From the NCBI RefSeq assembly GCF_002135335.1, contig NZ_NEGC01000004.1, positions 1 to 64,000 on the forward strand: a stretch of 64,000 bases of DNA, given 5' to 3'. Below, one piece after another: positions 1 to 9,231 of the stretch. The stretch comes from Acinetobacter sp. ANC 4470 (GTDB lineage: Bacteria > Pseudomonadota > Gammaproteobacteria > Pseudomonadales > Moraxellaceae). Position 1 is the stretch's first letter; each line of letters starts with the position of its first letter. A model generated the notes under the pieces. That model was not told the DNA's origin and made no database searches. It worked only from the letters and a program-made list of their open reading frames with translations. Position numbers and translations under genes: made by a program.

Positions 1-2
1 GA

Positions 3-155
3 CTTGGTTTTGATTTAATTGTTGAGGGATTGAAGTATGCACTTTTCCATCAAGATGATTCAAAAATACTAAATATCATTGATCAATTGCGATGCTGTAA
101 TCGATTACTAAAATCGAAATATGATTTTTGTCGTGTACAAAGATATAATTTATAA
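3..155 (+). CDS. Possible 3' end of a plus-strand gene (partial, unknown)
   Basis: One plus-strand frame is open from the window edge to a TAA at 153-155, giving about 50 residues that could form a helical C-terminus (VEGLKYALFHQDD, then KILNIIDQLRCCNRLL). It would overlap the 3' end of the minus-strand MFS gene by 73 bases, tail to tail. I do not recognise the family. It may be a real C-terminus of a gene lying to the left, or a chance open frame opposite the MFS tail. Confidence 0.25.
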   Translation, partial: LGFDLIVEGLKYALFHQDDSKILNIIDQLRCCNRLLKSKYDFCRVQRYNL

Positions 156-1297
156 AATACTAAGCTTAATGCAGTAATGAATGCACACAGCAAATATGCA
201 AAGCTATAGCCTTGCTGAGCAATGACAAGACCCAATAAAATTGATCCAAGTGCAATGCCTAAGTCGTAACAGGTAAAAAAAGTGGATGTTGCATGTCCAA
301 TACGATCTTTCGGTGAGTGCTGAATAGAGAGGGTTTGTAAACAAGGTTGGGCTGAGCCAAAACCCATTCCGACAAATATTGCAGCAATCATCAAACCAGC
401 AACTGAATTGATTTGACTTAAAATGATTAGCCCAATTGAGAACAATGCAATTGCAGGATAAACCACATAGTTTGCTCCTTTTCGATCATAAATTTTCCCT
501 GTAATGGGGCGTAAACTCATCATTGAAATTGCAAAGATCACAAAAAATAAACTGGCGTAGGGCAGTAAATTTTTTGATTCCGCAAATGTTGAAATAAACG
601 ACATAATACTAGCGTAAGAAAAAGAAACGAGCATTGCCATAATTGAAACAGGTAGCGCTTTTTTCTCGACAAAATCTTGCAGCGTTAAACGGCGCTTTAT
701 TTGAGTGATTGCTGATTTAGTTTCTGCTTGAATTGGAATCATGAAGCAAAAAATAAAACCGAGGCAAATAATTGCAGCAAGAATTCCTGCAACTGTGGTG
801 TATGAAAGAGTTTGAATTAAAGTAAGACCGAGTAACGGCCCAAGGACAACACCTAAATTAATAGACATGATGAAATATCCCATGCCTTCACCTTTACGTT
901 TTGCAGGAATAAAGTCATTGGCAATCGGGACGGTTACGGTGGTTAAAATACTAAACCAAATTCCATGCAAGAATCGAATCAGCAAGAGGATGGTCAGATT
1001 ATCTGCGAGTAAGTAAGCAAAAGAGAATAGACAAAATAAGGCTTCAGAAATATAAAGTGTTTTTTTACGTCCAAATTTTTCAATGATTAATCCACTAAAG
1101 GGACGAACCGCAATTGATGATGCCATAAACAAAGTCATAGCTAAACCCGCTTGCGCTAAAGTGCCATGTAATTCATTTAAAATATAAATCGGCAAAATTG
1201 TCGTTTGTGCAAAATAAAACACAAACAAAAAAAGGTTATTGGCTAGACATAGAATAAAAGATTTATTCCACAATTGTTCGGCATTCTCTGAAGACAT
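83..1297 (-). CDS. MFS transporter (efflux-type)
   Basis: A 404-residue major facilitator superfamily protein of the usual 12-helix size. The loop after helix 2 carries the family signature as GLIIEKFGRKK (about residues 69-79), and a related loop in the second half reads ITGKIYDRKG. MFS proteins move small solutes across the inner membrane with a proton gradient; the closest general type is the drug/sugar efflux group, but the substrate cannot be read from sequence. The ATG at 1297 has an AGGT ribosome binding site a few bases upstream. No functional link to the neighbouring gcvH is evident. The family call is firm, the role is not. Confidence 0.8.
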   Translation of the reverse strand: MSSENAEQLWNKSFILCLANNLFLFVFYFAQTTILPIYILNELHGTLAQAGLAMTLFMASSIAVRPFSGLIIEKFGRKKTLYISEALFCLFSFAYLLADNLTILLLIRFLHGIWFSILTTVTVPIANDFIPAKRKGEGMGYFIMSINLGVVLGPLLGLTLIQTLSYTTVAGILAAIICLGFIFCFMIPIQAETKSAITQIKRRLTLQDFVEKKALPVSIMAMLVSFSYASIMSFISTFAESKNLLPYASLFFVIFAISMMSLRPITGKIYDRKGANYVVYPAIALFSIGLIILSQINSVAGLMIAAIFVGMGFGSAQPCLQTLSIQHSPKDRIGHATSTFFTCYDLGIALGSILLGLVIAQQGYSFAYLLCAFITALSLVFYKLYLCTRQKSYFDFSNRLQHRN

Positions 1298-1543
1298 AAT
1301 TTACCTAGATAATCATAAGTGAATACGGCTGATGAGGCTTATCAAGCAATTATTTTAAAGCTAGGGATATATTGTTGTAATGATTAGAGATAAGTCAAAT
1401 AGTCGTTAGACGCTATAAATTCTAAATTGTTTTTGTTGAAAAGTACATCTTATTGATAATCTGTATATCAATTTTATATTTTTATTTATCATTAATATCA
1501 CATTGTGATTATTCTTTTAATATATTGTGTTTTTTGCTTAAAT

Positions 1544-1570
1544 AAAAATCAGCCATAAAGACTGATTTTT
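1544..1570 (-). terminator. Hairpin after gcvH
   Basis: A 9-base inverted repeat (AAAAATCAG at 1544-1552, CTGATTTTT at 1562-1570) lies just beyond the gcvH stop in the direction of minus-strand transcription and is followed on that strand by a T-rich run. It fits a Rho-independent terminator for the gcvH end of the cluster. The stem is AT-rich, so efficiency is uncertain. Confidence 0.5.
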
Positions 1571-1587
1571 TGATGATACAGACAGAA

Positions 1588-1962
1588 TTATAAGCCTGCT
1601 TCATATTCACTGCTTGAGAGTAGTTGTTCTATATCAGCCATATTGTTTGGCTTAATTTTATAAATCCAACCTTTGCCATAGGGATCATCATTGACAAAAT
1701 CTGGATCATCATCTAAAGCTGTATTCACTTCAACCACTTCACCTGAAATAGGCGCATGAATGTCGGAGGCTGTTTTAACCGATTCAACCACACCAGTTTG
1801 CTGACCTGCAGTAATTTGCTGACCTAGTTCAGGGGTTTCCACATAAACTAAATCGCCTAATGCGTCTTGTGCATGGTCAGAAATACCTGTAATGACCAGA
1901 TCACCTTCAATTTTGACCCATTCATGGGTGCTTGCATACTTCAAATCTGAAGGATGATTCAT
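1588..1962 (-). CDS. gcvH: Glycine cleavage system H protein
   Basis: A lipoyl carrier protein of 124 residues, the normal length for the family. It shuttles the methylamine group of glycine between the P, T and L proteins of the glycine cleavage complex. The lipoylation motif VESVKTASD is present, with the acceptor lysine at about residue 63. The longer open frame begins 16 codons earlier, but the ATG at 1962 is preceded by an AAAGGAG ribosome binding site and gives the expected N-terminus [15 protein letters not shown]. The gcvP and gcvT partners are not in this window, so this is a detached gcvH. It follows an AraC-type regulator gene on the same strand by about 70 bases. Confidence 0.95.
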   Translation of the reverse strand: MNHPSDLKYASTHEWVKIEGDLVITGISDHAQDALGDLVYVETPELGQQITAGQQTGVVESVKTASDIHAPISGEVVEVNTALDDDPDFVNDDPYGKGWIYKIKPNNMADIEQLLSSSEYEAGL

Positions 1963-2032
1963 TGATGACTCCTTTAAAATATTCAAATCATTTTGCCATG
2001 TTTTATACATGTTTTTTGATCAAAACAAAAGT

Positions 2033-3061
2033 TTATAAATAAGGATCTTTACGCCAATTGCTTGGGCTACGACCACTCCAACGCTTAAATGCACGACTAA
2101 AATTGGCGACATCACTATAGCCTAGTTCATCTGCAATTAGTTCTAAGGTGTAATCTGTTCGTGAAAGGAGCGATGTTGCATGACGATAGCGAACTTCATC
2201 GACTAAGGTTGAAAAAGAAGTCCCTTCGGCAGCCAACTGGCGTTTTAAAGTTCGATCAGACATATGTAAACGGTCTGCGACATTTTCAATACTTAAATAA
2301 TGCTGTTCCGAATTGGTCAAAATATCACGTACACGCATGGCTAGACGGCGGCGTTCACCTAATGCAGACAATTCAGCTTCACATTGATTAATCGCAATTT
2401 GACTGGCAATAGGGTCGGCATTCACCATTTTAAAACCAAGGTATTTTTTATCAAAACTAGACAATAAATGCGGTTGTTCAAAACGGAAATTATGTGATGG
2501 AAACTTATTGATATAGCGTTCAAAACCAGAAGGTTGAGCAAAATCAAAATCAATATCACCCGATAAATCATCACTCCCTGTTAAAGCTTTCGCCATAGTG
2601 ATGATGCCGAAAGTCAAGGCAATGGTAATTTCAGTCCGTAAAGGCTCAATATCAAAATCGCATTGTAATTGCAGCGTTGCTTTTTCGCCAAAAGTGGAAA
2701 AATAAAGCTGTAAAAAGGGCATGCGTAACTGAATAAAGCGGTTAGCCAAGACCAAAGCATCGGTAATATCATGCGCTGTCATAATGGCATAGCCAATAAA
2801 ACCATGAATTGAAATTCGCATTTGCGTACCCAAATGAAAACCTAAAGTCGGCTCTCCAGTTAAACGTAACGCATGTTTAACCAGCTCATTTGCAACCGGT
2901 GTCGGAATACGAAAATTTGGATCTGCTAATAGCTCACTGGTTAAATGAAAAGGTGTAAACAATGCTTCTGCATTGTAGCCCCAACGAGACACCACATCTA
3001 AGAGGAGTAGACCGTAAACACCGGGGATTCCTTGATCTTGTTTTGGAGAAATCGTTTTCAT
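2033..3061 (-). CDS. AraC-family transcriptional regulator (arabinose-binding-like N-terminus)
   Basis: A 342-residue regulator with a long N-terminal effector domain of the type found in OruR/ArgR-like AraC proteins and a C-terminal double helix-turn-helix. The DNA-binding half starts near residue 245 (SIENVADRLHMSDRTLKRQL) and ends with the AraC signature ELGYSDVANFSRAFKRWSG. Such proteins usually activate a nearby catabolic or fatty-acid-related gene in response to a small ligand. It lies between a MaoC-type hydratase gene and gcvH, all on the minus strand, so it may belong to the same transcript as the ABC exporter and the hydratase. Target and ligand cannot be inferred. Confidence 0.88.
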   Translation of the reverse strand: MKTISPKQDQGIPGVYGLLLLDVVSRWGYNAEALFTPFHLTSELLADPNFRIPTPVANELVKHALRLTGEPTLGFHLGTQMRISIHGFIGYAIMTAHDITDALVLANRFIQLRMPFLQLYFSTFGEKATLQLQCDFDIEPLRTEITIALTFGIITMAKALTGSDDLSGDIDFDFAQPSGFERYINKFPSHNFRFEQPHLLSSFDKKYLGFKMVNADPIASQIAINQCEAELSALGERRRLAMRVRDILTNSEQHYLSIENVADRLHMSDRTLKRQLAAEGTSFSTLVDEVRYRHATSLLSRTDYTLELIADELGYSDVANFSRAFKRWSGRSPSNWRKDPYL

Positions 3062-3171
3062 GCGCCATCCATTGCACTTTAGTCGTTTTTCTATTTGTTG
3101 ATTTTCATATTGGCATGAAAAGAAACCGTATTCTATTAAAATTGTTCGACAATTATTTTAAAGTCTTTAAA

Positions 3172-3621
3172 TTAAGCAGGCTTAAATTCTTTTTTAAAGA
3201 CCACAATTTTTGTCGTAGAAATTAATAAAACATCATTATGTTGATTCAATGTTTGCGTTACATAGGTCACTATAGCGCGGTCAGTTTTAGTTTTTGATGG
3301 TGTAATCGCAACAATTTCAACTTCAACATGAATGTTATCATTAGGACGAGTCGGTCTTGGCCAACGAATACTGGATTCTGAACCAATTAGTCCATACGCC
3401 ACGGGAAAACATTCTGTCCATAAGCGCATGGTCACCGCAGAAGTATGCCATCCACTTGCAGCAATACCTTGAAAAATAGGATGCGCTTTGGCTTGATCCT
3501 CATCGGTATGGAAAATTTGTGGATCATAAGCATGGGCAAATTGTTTAATTTCTTCTAATGTCATTTCATATTCACGACTAATGAAACGATCACCCAATTT
3601 TATATCTTCTAAATACAACAT
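3172..3621 (-). CDS. MaoC-family (R)-specific enoyl-CoA hydratase/dehydratase
   Basis: A 149-residue single hot-dog-fold protein of the MaoC dehydratase family. The hydratase region reads YDPQIFHTDEDQAK followed by a glycine-rich stretch (FQGIAASGWHT), with the Asp and His expected for hydration of acyl-CoA double bonds. Members act on enoyl-CoA substrates in fatty-acid, polyester or side-chain metabolism. Its ATG overlaps the stop codon of the upstream ABC transporter gene by one base (TAATG), which indicates translational coupling. The actual acyl substrate is unknown. Confidence 0.85.
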   Translation of the reverse strand: MLYLEDIKLGDRFISREYEMTLEEIKQFAHAYDPQIFHTDEDQAKAHPIFQGIAASGWHTSAVTMRLWTECFPVAYGLIGSESSIRWPRPTRPNDNIHVEVEIVAITPSKTKTDRAIVTYVTQTLNQHNDVLLISTTKIVVFKKEFKPA

Positions 3622-5474
3622 TAATCCAATTCCTTTTTTTTCAATGCTTGTTGCTCTATTAAAAAACTACCAGTTTGTCTTTGCCATAAATGCGCATAAA
3701 TCCCACCCAATGCCACCAGTTCATCATGCGTACCTTGTTCTGCAATGCATCCTTGATCTAATACAATCAAACGATCCATTTGTGCAATTGTTGAAAGTCG
3801 ATGCGCAATCGCGATGACGGTTTTACCTTGCATTAATTCGTCTAAACTAGATTGAATTGCAGCTTCAACTTCTGAATCTAAAGCACTGGTTGCTTCATCT
3901 AAAATTAAAATAGGTGCATCTTTTAAAAATACTCGTGCTATTGCAATGCGTTGACGTTGCCCACCAGAGAGTTTTACACCGCGTTCACCGACATAGGCTT
4001 CATAACCCGATTTACCACGTAAGTCGGTAAGTTGAGGAATAAAATCTTCTGCTTTGGCTTTACGAACTGCATCAAACATTTGTTCATCTGTTGCATTTGG
4101 ACGGCCATATTTAATATTTTCAGCCACAGTACGATGTAATAAAGAGGTATCTTGGGTTACCAATGCAATACTTTTTCGTAAACTGTCTTGGGTTACATCT
4201 TGAATGTTTTGACCATCAATCGAAATACGACCTTGGTTGATCTCATAGAAATGCAATAACAGTTGAATTAAAGTCGATTTTCCTGCACCAGAACGCCCCA
4301 CAATACCAATTTTTTCACCAGGTTTGATGGTTAAATTTAAATGATCAATCACATTTTTATTGTTATAAGCAAAACTGACATCTTCAAACTTGATTTCACC
4401 TTGTGGCACTTGTAATGGGAAAGCATCTTTTTTGTCTTGAATGTGAATAGGACGACCCAGTGTTTTCATGCCATCTTGAATCGTTCCGACATTTTCAAAA
4501 AGTGCAGAGGTTTGCCACATCATAAATTCAGCAATACTATTGAGTTTTAAAATCATGGCTGTCGTTGCAGCAATAATACCCAATTCTGCTTGCCCATTGA
4601 TCCAAAGCCAAATAGCTGTACCTAAAACCCCAACGTATAACACCACACTTAATAAGTTAATGCTGATTTCATATTGCACGCCTAAACGCATTTGTTGATA
4701 AACCGTAGTCATAAACCCCTGCATGGATTCTTTGGCATACTGACTTTCATGACCTGCATGGGCAAATAATTTAACGGTTTGAATATTGGTATAAGCATCT
4801 GTTACACGACCCGTCATGATTGCACGAGCATCGGCTTGTTTATTAGAAATTCGGCTCAAACGCGGAATGAAAAAACAAGCAGCAGCAATAAACAGAACCA
4901 ACCAGAGCATCAGAGGTAAAATCAACATTGGGGAAATTGCACCCAATACAAAGCTGATTGTTATGAAATAAATGACCACATAGGCCAGCATGTCACCTAA
5001 AATTACCCAAAACTCACGTACTGCGAGCGAAGTCTGCATAACTTTAGCGGATAAACGACCAGCAAAATCATTATGGAAAAAATCTAAACTTTGTTGTAAG
5101 AGTAAGTTGTGAAAACGCCAACGTAGGCGCATTGGAAAGGTACTGTAAAGAATCTGATGTTTAATAATTGATTGGAAACTTGCAAAAACAATATTGGCAA
5201 AAAGAATGCACGTCAGCAGTGTTAAATTTTGAGTATGTTCAGCTAAGAATGTTTCGGGTTGGCTTTTACTTAACCAATTTACTAAATCGCCAATTTTTGC
5301 ATAGAGTACCGCTTCAAAACTCGCAGCTCCTGCAGTACATAATACCAATAACAATAAATAGGGGCGAACACCTGTTGCAGCTTGCCAGACAAAAGGGAAA
5401 AAACGGGTTGGGAGTGGTTTATTTAAGTCTTTTGATGGATAAGGATCGACGCGTTTTTCAAACCACTTCAACAT
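3621..5474 (-). CDS. ABC exporter, fused membrane and ATPase domains
   Basis: A 617-residue half-transporter of the MsbA/multidrug exporter type that would act as a dimer in the inner membrane. The N-terminal half holds the membrane domain (roughly residues 35-330). The ATPase follows with Walker A (GRSGAGKST), signature (LSGGQRQRIAIARV), Walker B (ILILDEATSALD) and H-loop (IAHRLST). The longest frame begins with a TTG, but the ATG at 5474 has a GAAGG ribosome binding site about 8 bases upstream and starts MLKWFEKRVDPYP. The gene is coupled to the downstream MaoC gene. The substrate is not evident; lipids or hydrophobic drugs are the usual cargo. Confidence 0.88.
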   Translation of the reverse strand: MLKWFEKRVDPYPSKDLNKPLPTRFFPFVWQAATGVRPYLLLLVLCTAGAASFEAVLYAKIGDLVNWLSKSQPETFLAEHTQNLTLLTCILFANIVFASFQSIIKHQILYSTFPMRLRWRFHNLLLQQSLDFFHNDFAGRLSAKVMQTSLAVREFWVILGDMLAYVVIYFITISFVLGAISPMLILPLMLWLVLFIAAACFFIPRLSRISNKQADARAIMTGRVTDAYTNIQTVKLFAHAGHESQYAKESMQGFMTTVYQQMRLGVQYEISINLLSVVLYVGVLGTAIWLWINGQAELGIIAATTAMILKLNSIAEFMMWQTSALFENVGTIQDGMKTLGRPIHIQDKKDAFPLQVPQGEIKFEDVSFAYNNKNVIDHLNLTIKPGEKIGIVGRSGAGKSTLIQLLLHFYEINQGRISIDGQNIQDVTQDSLRKSIALVTQDTSLLHRTVAENIKYGRPNATDEQMFDAVRKAKAEDFIPQLTDLRGKSGYEAYVGERGVKLSGGQRQRIAIARVFLKDAPILILDEATSALDSEVEAAIQSSLDELMQGKTVIAIAHRLSTIAQMDRLIVLDQGCIAEQGTHDELVALGGIYAHLWQRQTGSFLIEQQALKKKELD

Positions 5475-6113
5475 AAGTTGTACCTTCAAACCTTAATAAT
5501 ATTAAATTTCAGTAAATTACATTTTTTGTATTAAAAACAATAATTTGATTGATAGCTTAGAACATGTTTAAACCTATGTAAACACCGATTTTGCTGTACT
5601 AATGCGTTTATATTTAGGCTCTAGTTTACGCCATAATGGAAAAAACGGAAAAGGGGTAAATTTATGGGGGTTAATCTTTACCTGAACACTTTTAGATGGG
5701 ACTTGTTATAGACTGACCAATGAGTTGTTCGATATATTTTAGGTGCAGGCTCATTCATCTGAGATATATATGACTGAATAAGCACTTACGGATAGGGTTG
5801 TGCAACAAAGCCAGTCAGATCACATCAATAAAATAGCGACAAGTTATACATAAAAATAGCTTAATTTGATGACTCTAATCTCGATGAGAGTCAATACTGT
5901 GGAATACCACAAATGTAGTAAAGATAATTAATTCTGTAAAGTTGAATATGTTTAATTATATTTTGTTTAGTTAAACTTAAAACACTGTTTTGTTATTTTG
6001 TTTATTAAAAAATTATGTTGCCTAAATATGAAAATGTAATAATATGACAATGCACTGTGTGGAATATACATTAAAATTAAGTATTAATTAATAAAATGTT
6101 ATGGAACATAATA
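5475..6113. other. Intergenic gap with IS remnant
   Basis: About 640 AT-rich bases between the divergent ABC exporter and the small plus-strand gene. The middle part holds the IS5-family remnant described separately (5678-5812). The parts at 5475-5677 and 5813-6113 show no reading frame I would support; they presumably hold the promoters of the two flanking genes. Confidence 0.6.
5678..5812 (-). mobile_element. Remnant of an IS5-family insertion sequence (transposase N-terminus and one end)
   Basis: On the minus strand, a terminal-repeat-like end GGCTTTGTTGCACAACC (5812-5796) is followed by an ATG at 5758 whose frame reads MNEPAPKIYRTTHWSVYNKS before a stop at 5678. This resembles the start of IS5/IS903-group transposases, where a YRTTNWS-YN-AL motif is typical. 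Only 26 codons remain, the frame departs from the family after about residue 20, and no partner end is visible. It is a dead fragment recording an old insertion upstream of the ABC exporter. The IS group assignment rests on memory of the family. Confidence 0.6.
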
Positions 6114-6386
6114 ATGCCTCAAAATAATCCTAAATTCATATTAGAACAGATTTACAATTTCATTGTTGAAAGACCAACAATAGACTCTCAAAGTCAATTT
6201 ATGCAATTGAAGACTTTTTTGAGTGAGTTGCATGAGTGTGATAAATCTACATTTGAGGCTGTAAAACCTTATAATTATAAAGGGGTGTTTAATGGCAAGC
6301 AGCAAACCATATTGGCTCATGCAGCTCCAATTTTTATGCAAAAAAATGAATTTTTACATTGGATTAGTAATCAATTAGAGCAATAG
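6114..6386 (+). CDS. Small hypothetical protein
   Basis: A 90-residue soluble protein with no signal peptide or membrane segment and no motif I recognise. The start at 6114 (MPQNNPKF) is preferred to an ATG six codons earlier because it lies at a usable distance from the GGAA in ATGGAACATAATA; neither site is strong. The gene stands alone between a gap with an IS remnant and a convergent DUF2058 gene, and is followed at once by a strong terminator, which supports a real transcript. Function unknown. Confidence 0.6.
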   Translation: MPQNNPKFILEQIYNFIVERPTIDSQSQFMQLKTFLSELHECDKSTFEAVKPYNYKGVFNGKQQTILAHAAPIFMQKNEFLHWISNQLEQ

Positions 6387-6397
6387 TAACTAGTCTG

Positions 6398-6424
6398 AAA
6401 AAAACCACCTTCGGGTGGTTTTTT
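6398..6424 (+). terminator. Rho-independent terminator with UUCG loop
   Basis: A CCACC-TTCG-GGTGG stem-loop flanked by a run of A and followed by a run of T, directly after the small hypothetical gene. The TTCG tetraloop and the U-tract make it a textbook terminator. Confidence 0.9.
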
Positions 6425-6610
6425 GTTTACTTAGACTCATGAAATACACGCCACTCTGATCAATAAAAATAGATCCTTTTATAGGATGAACCCCAGTATG
6501 TGCCATTTTTTTAAATGTATCGAAATTAAGCTAATTTTTTTGAATGTTGTTGTGAGTACAACGTATATGAATATAGGCTGTACTCATTTTTAATGATCAA
6601 TACACTGAAC

Positions 6611-7147
6611 TTACCACATTAAATCATCAGGAATAATATATGCTGCATATGGATCTTCTTCATCAGTGGTTTGTTCATTCTTTTCAGAATTATTGACAAT
6701 AATGAAGCCTTCCATTTTGTCATTAATACGATCTGCTAAGGCTTTTGGTAAAACGGCATAGCTATCACTTTCTTTAGCAACCACCAATGAACCAGAAACG
6801 AGTGCATTATAAATTTGTTGATTAAGATAAATCTTTTTGACTTTACTCTCATCAATAAATTGATATGACACTTCGCCATCTATATCACGAATTTTATGCT
6901 GATTGATCATTTGAATAATGGCAGCTTTAAGTTCTTTACCTTGCAACAGACGTTTTTTTTCTAAATCTAAAGCTTGGTCTTTTTCAAGTTTCTCTTGCTT
7001 ATCTTGCGCAATTTTTGCTTTTAATTCAGCTTCATCGCTTTGCCCAGTACGTTGCTCATGAACCGCCTGTTTAGACAGTTTTTTAGCCTTTTTATTATCG
7101 ACTAAACCGGCTTTTAGTAATTGAGCCTGTAATGCATTTTTGACCAT
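6611..7147 (-). CDS. DUF2058 (YaiL-type) protein
   Basis: A 178-residue protein matching the DUF2058/YaiL family: an N-terminal MVKNALQAQLLKAGLVD, a long charged helical stretch (about residues 25-75, rich in Lys, Glu and Gln) and a C-terminal domain ending in acidic residues before IIPDDLMW. The biochemical role of the family is not established; the N-terminal part is often called nucleoprotein or polynucleotide associated. The longer open frame runs back into the upstream YoaK-like gene, but homologs start at this Met. The gene follows the YoaK-like gene by 14 bases and is probably co-transcribed with it. Confidence 0.85.
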   Translation of the reverse strand: MVKNALQAQLLKAGLVDNKKAKKLSKQAVHEQRTGQSDEAELKAKIAQDKQEKLEKDQALDLEKKRLLQGKELKAAIIQMINQHKIRDIDGEVSYQFIDESKVKKIYLNQQIYNALVSGSLVVAKESDSYAVLPKALADRINDKMEGFIIVNNSEKNEQTTDEEDPYAAYIIPDDLMW

Positions 7148-7161
7148 AATAAATTCCGAAA

Positions 7162-7836
7162 CTACTCTTGAATACGTCGATAACGAAAATAAATAACCCA
7201 ATATACGATGCTCAGTATCCAACTTAACAACGCAGGGACAAGGAATGAATTTAATTTTAAATAGGGATAAATCATGCTGGCAACCAAACCACCCAAGAGA
7301 AATCCAAATAAAATAACTAAATATAGAATAATTCGTCTTCGATCTACATCTAAGCCACGTAAGCAATAACCTAACGCTAAACCTAAATCAGTCAAAACAC
7401 CAGATAAATGGGTGGTGCGAATAATCGTGCCTTTGTAATGGCTAACCATCGCATTTTGTACGCCCATCGCCACACATGCCCAAAGTAAGGCATAACGAGG
7501 GAAATAGGGCAATAAAGCCCAACACAGTACAATAAAAAAAGCCACTAAGTTTAAAGGTAAACCATAACGGCGCCCTAAACTAAAGTGACTATTTCCAAGA
7601 ATAAATCCGCTATAAAATGAACCGATCACATAACATAGAACAACTAAGGTTAAGTAGATGATGGTGTTTGGTTGCCAATGTAGCAAAGCCATCGCCAATA
7701 TACTGACATTACCAGTCATATGTGAAACGGACTGATGTAAAACGGTCACCAGTCCAAGGACGTTAATCATTCCTGCATTCACTGCAAGAAAAAAAGCACC
7801 TAATTGAACCCAAAGCGGTAAAGTTTGAAGAGGCAT
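7162..7836 (-). CDS. YoaK-family (DUF1275) membrane protein
   Basis: A 224-residue inner-membrane protein with about six hydrophobic segments and the DUF1275 pattern: an early NAGMINVLG stretch, then VSHMTGNVSILAMAL, and a later HYKGTIIRTTHLSGVLTDLGLALG. The family is widespread and its function is unknown; transport has been proposed. It sits 32 bases after sstT and 14 bases before the DUF2058 gene on the same strand, so the three may form one transcript. Confidence 0.85.
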   Translation of the reverse strand: MPLQTLPLWVQLGAFFLAVNAGMINVLGLVTVLHQSVSHMTGNVSILAMALLHWQPNTIIYLTLVVLCYVIGSFYSGFILGNSHFSLGRRYGLPLNLVAFFIVLCWALLPYFPRYALLWACVAMGVQNAMVSHYKGTIIRTTHLSGVLTDLGLALGYCLRGLDVDRRRIILYLVILFGFLLGGLVASMIYPYLKLNSFLVPALLSWILSIVYWVIYFRYRRIQE

Positions 7837-7868
7837 AACGTCATAAAAAATACTTAGTAATGACTATC

Positions 7869-9062
7869 TTAATCTAAACCGCGGTCAACAGCAGCAGTAA
7901 ATAGCACATCTGTGGAAGAATTTAATGCAGTTTCAGTCGAATCCTGTAACACACTAATCACCATACCAATGGCAACCACTTGCATGGCGATATCTGAACT
8001 AATTCCAAATAAGCCACAGGCCACAGGAATGAGCAGTAAAGAACCACCTGCAACGCCAGATGCACCACATGCTGAAACAGTTGCGATCACAGATAAAATC
8101 AACATTGTTGTAAAATCAGTTGAAATACCCAAAGTATTGACGGTTGCTAAGGTCAGTACGGTGATGGTGACAGCTGCACCGGCCATATTAATGGTTGCAC
8201 CTAATGGAATAGCGACATTTGCGGTGGACTCATTGATTCCTAAGCGTTTTGCTAAATCCAAGTTCACTGGAATATTTGCTGCTGAACTACGGGTAAAGAA
8301 TGCGGTAATCCCACTTTCTCGTAAACATTGAAAAACCAATGGATATGGATTTGAGCGGGTAACAATTGCCACCAGAATTGGGTTGACCACCAATGCCACA
8401 AAAAACATAGTACCAAGCAGCACGGCTAATAAGTGAGCATAGCTTTCAAGCGTACTTAAACCTGCTTCAGCAAATGTGACAGCAACCAGACCGAAAATAC
8501 CAATAGGAGCAAAATTAATCACTAAACGGATAACATGGTTGACTGCCGTTGCAGCATCAGTCAACACCACTTTGGTGGTGTCACTTGCATGACGGAATGC
8601 AGCACCTAAAGCAACAGCCCATGCCAAAATACCAATGAAGTTTGCTTCACTAATTGCAGTAACAGGATTAGCCACAAAGCTTAAAAGTAGGTTTTTGAAA
8701 ATTTCACTTAAGCTACCTGGCGGTTGTAAATCGGCTTGTGTAGAAATGTCCAGAAACAATGTACTAGGAAATACAATACTGACAATGACAGCACTTAAGG
8801 CAGCTAGGAGCATACCAATTGCATACATCATCATAATTGGCTTAATTTTAGCGCTATGCCCAACTTTAAAATTAGCAATCGAGGATAAAACAAGGACAAA
8901 AACTAAAATAGGTGCAACAGATTTAAGCGCTTTAATAAACAAGTCACCCAATAAACTTAAATATGGAGCGATATTCGGGAACACAACAGCAACGCCAATA
9001 CCTAAAATAATGGCGATAATAATTCTGGAGACTAAACTCAAACGCATTAAAGCAGAAAACAT
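7869..9062 (-). CDS. sstT: Sodium-coupled serine/threonine symporter
   Basis: A 397-residue dicarboxylate/amino acid:cation symporter (DAACS family) closely resembling SstT, which imports serine and threonine with Na+. The conserved substrate-site segments are visible: [20 protein letters not shown] and the following [17 protein letters not shown], then [20 protein letters not shown]. Length matches the family (about 400-415 residues). It is the first gene of a possible sstT-yoaK-DUF2058 run. Serine uptake fits the nearby cysK only loosely. I see no regulator beside it. Confidence 0.9.
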   Translation of the reverse strand: MFSALMRLSLVSRIIIAIILGIGVAVVFPNIAPYLSLLGDLFIKALKSVAPILVFVLVLSSIANFKVGHSAKIKPIMMMYAIGMLLAALSAVIVSIVFPSTLFLDISTQADLQPPGSLSEIFKNLLLSFVANPVTAISEANFIGILAWAVALGAAFRHASDTTKVVLTDAATAVNHVIRLVINFAPIGIFGLVAVTFAEAGLSTLESYAHLLAVLLGTMFFVALVVNPILVAIVTRSNPYPLVFQCLRESGITAFFTRSSAANIPVNLDLAKRLGINESTANVAIPLGATINMAGAAVTITVLTLATVNTLGISTDFTTMLILSVIATVSACGASGVAGGSLLLIPVACGLFGISSDIAMQVVAIGMVISVLQDSTETALNSSTDVLFTAAVDRGLD

Positions 9063-9146
9063 AAGGGTGCCTTGTTAGAAAGACGAGGACTAAAAAATTT
9101 ACATATATGCCCGCCATTTTATACTTAAAAGAGGAGCTGCTAAAAA

Positions 9147-9168
9147 TTAATTTTTATAGAAAAATTAA
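9147..9168 (-). terminator. AT-only hairpin after the SulP gene
   Basis: A perfect 9-base inverted repeat TTAATTTTT/AAAAATTAA with a 4-base loop lies about 65 bases beyond the stop of the SulP gene. It contains no GC pair, so it is a weak candidate terminator. Confidence 0.35.
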
Positions 9169-9231
9169 CTCTTTATTTTTAAAGTTGATATTTTTGTTTT
9201 TGAATATTTTTATCATCAAGGAATGCTTAAA

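Noticed and set aside
1963..2032. Glycine riboswitch before gcvH
   Set aside because: The leader between the AraC gene and gcvH is only 70 bases and shows no aptamer-like paired structure.
2161..2391. Plus-strand frame opposite the AraC gene, and similar frames opposite other genes
   Set aside because: These are mirror frames of well-supported genes with no family resemblance or start signals of their own.
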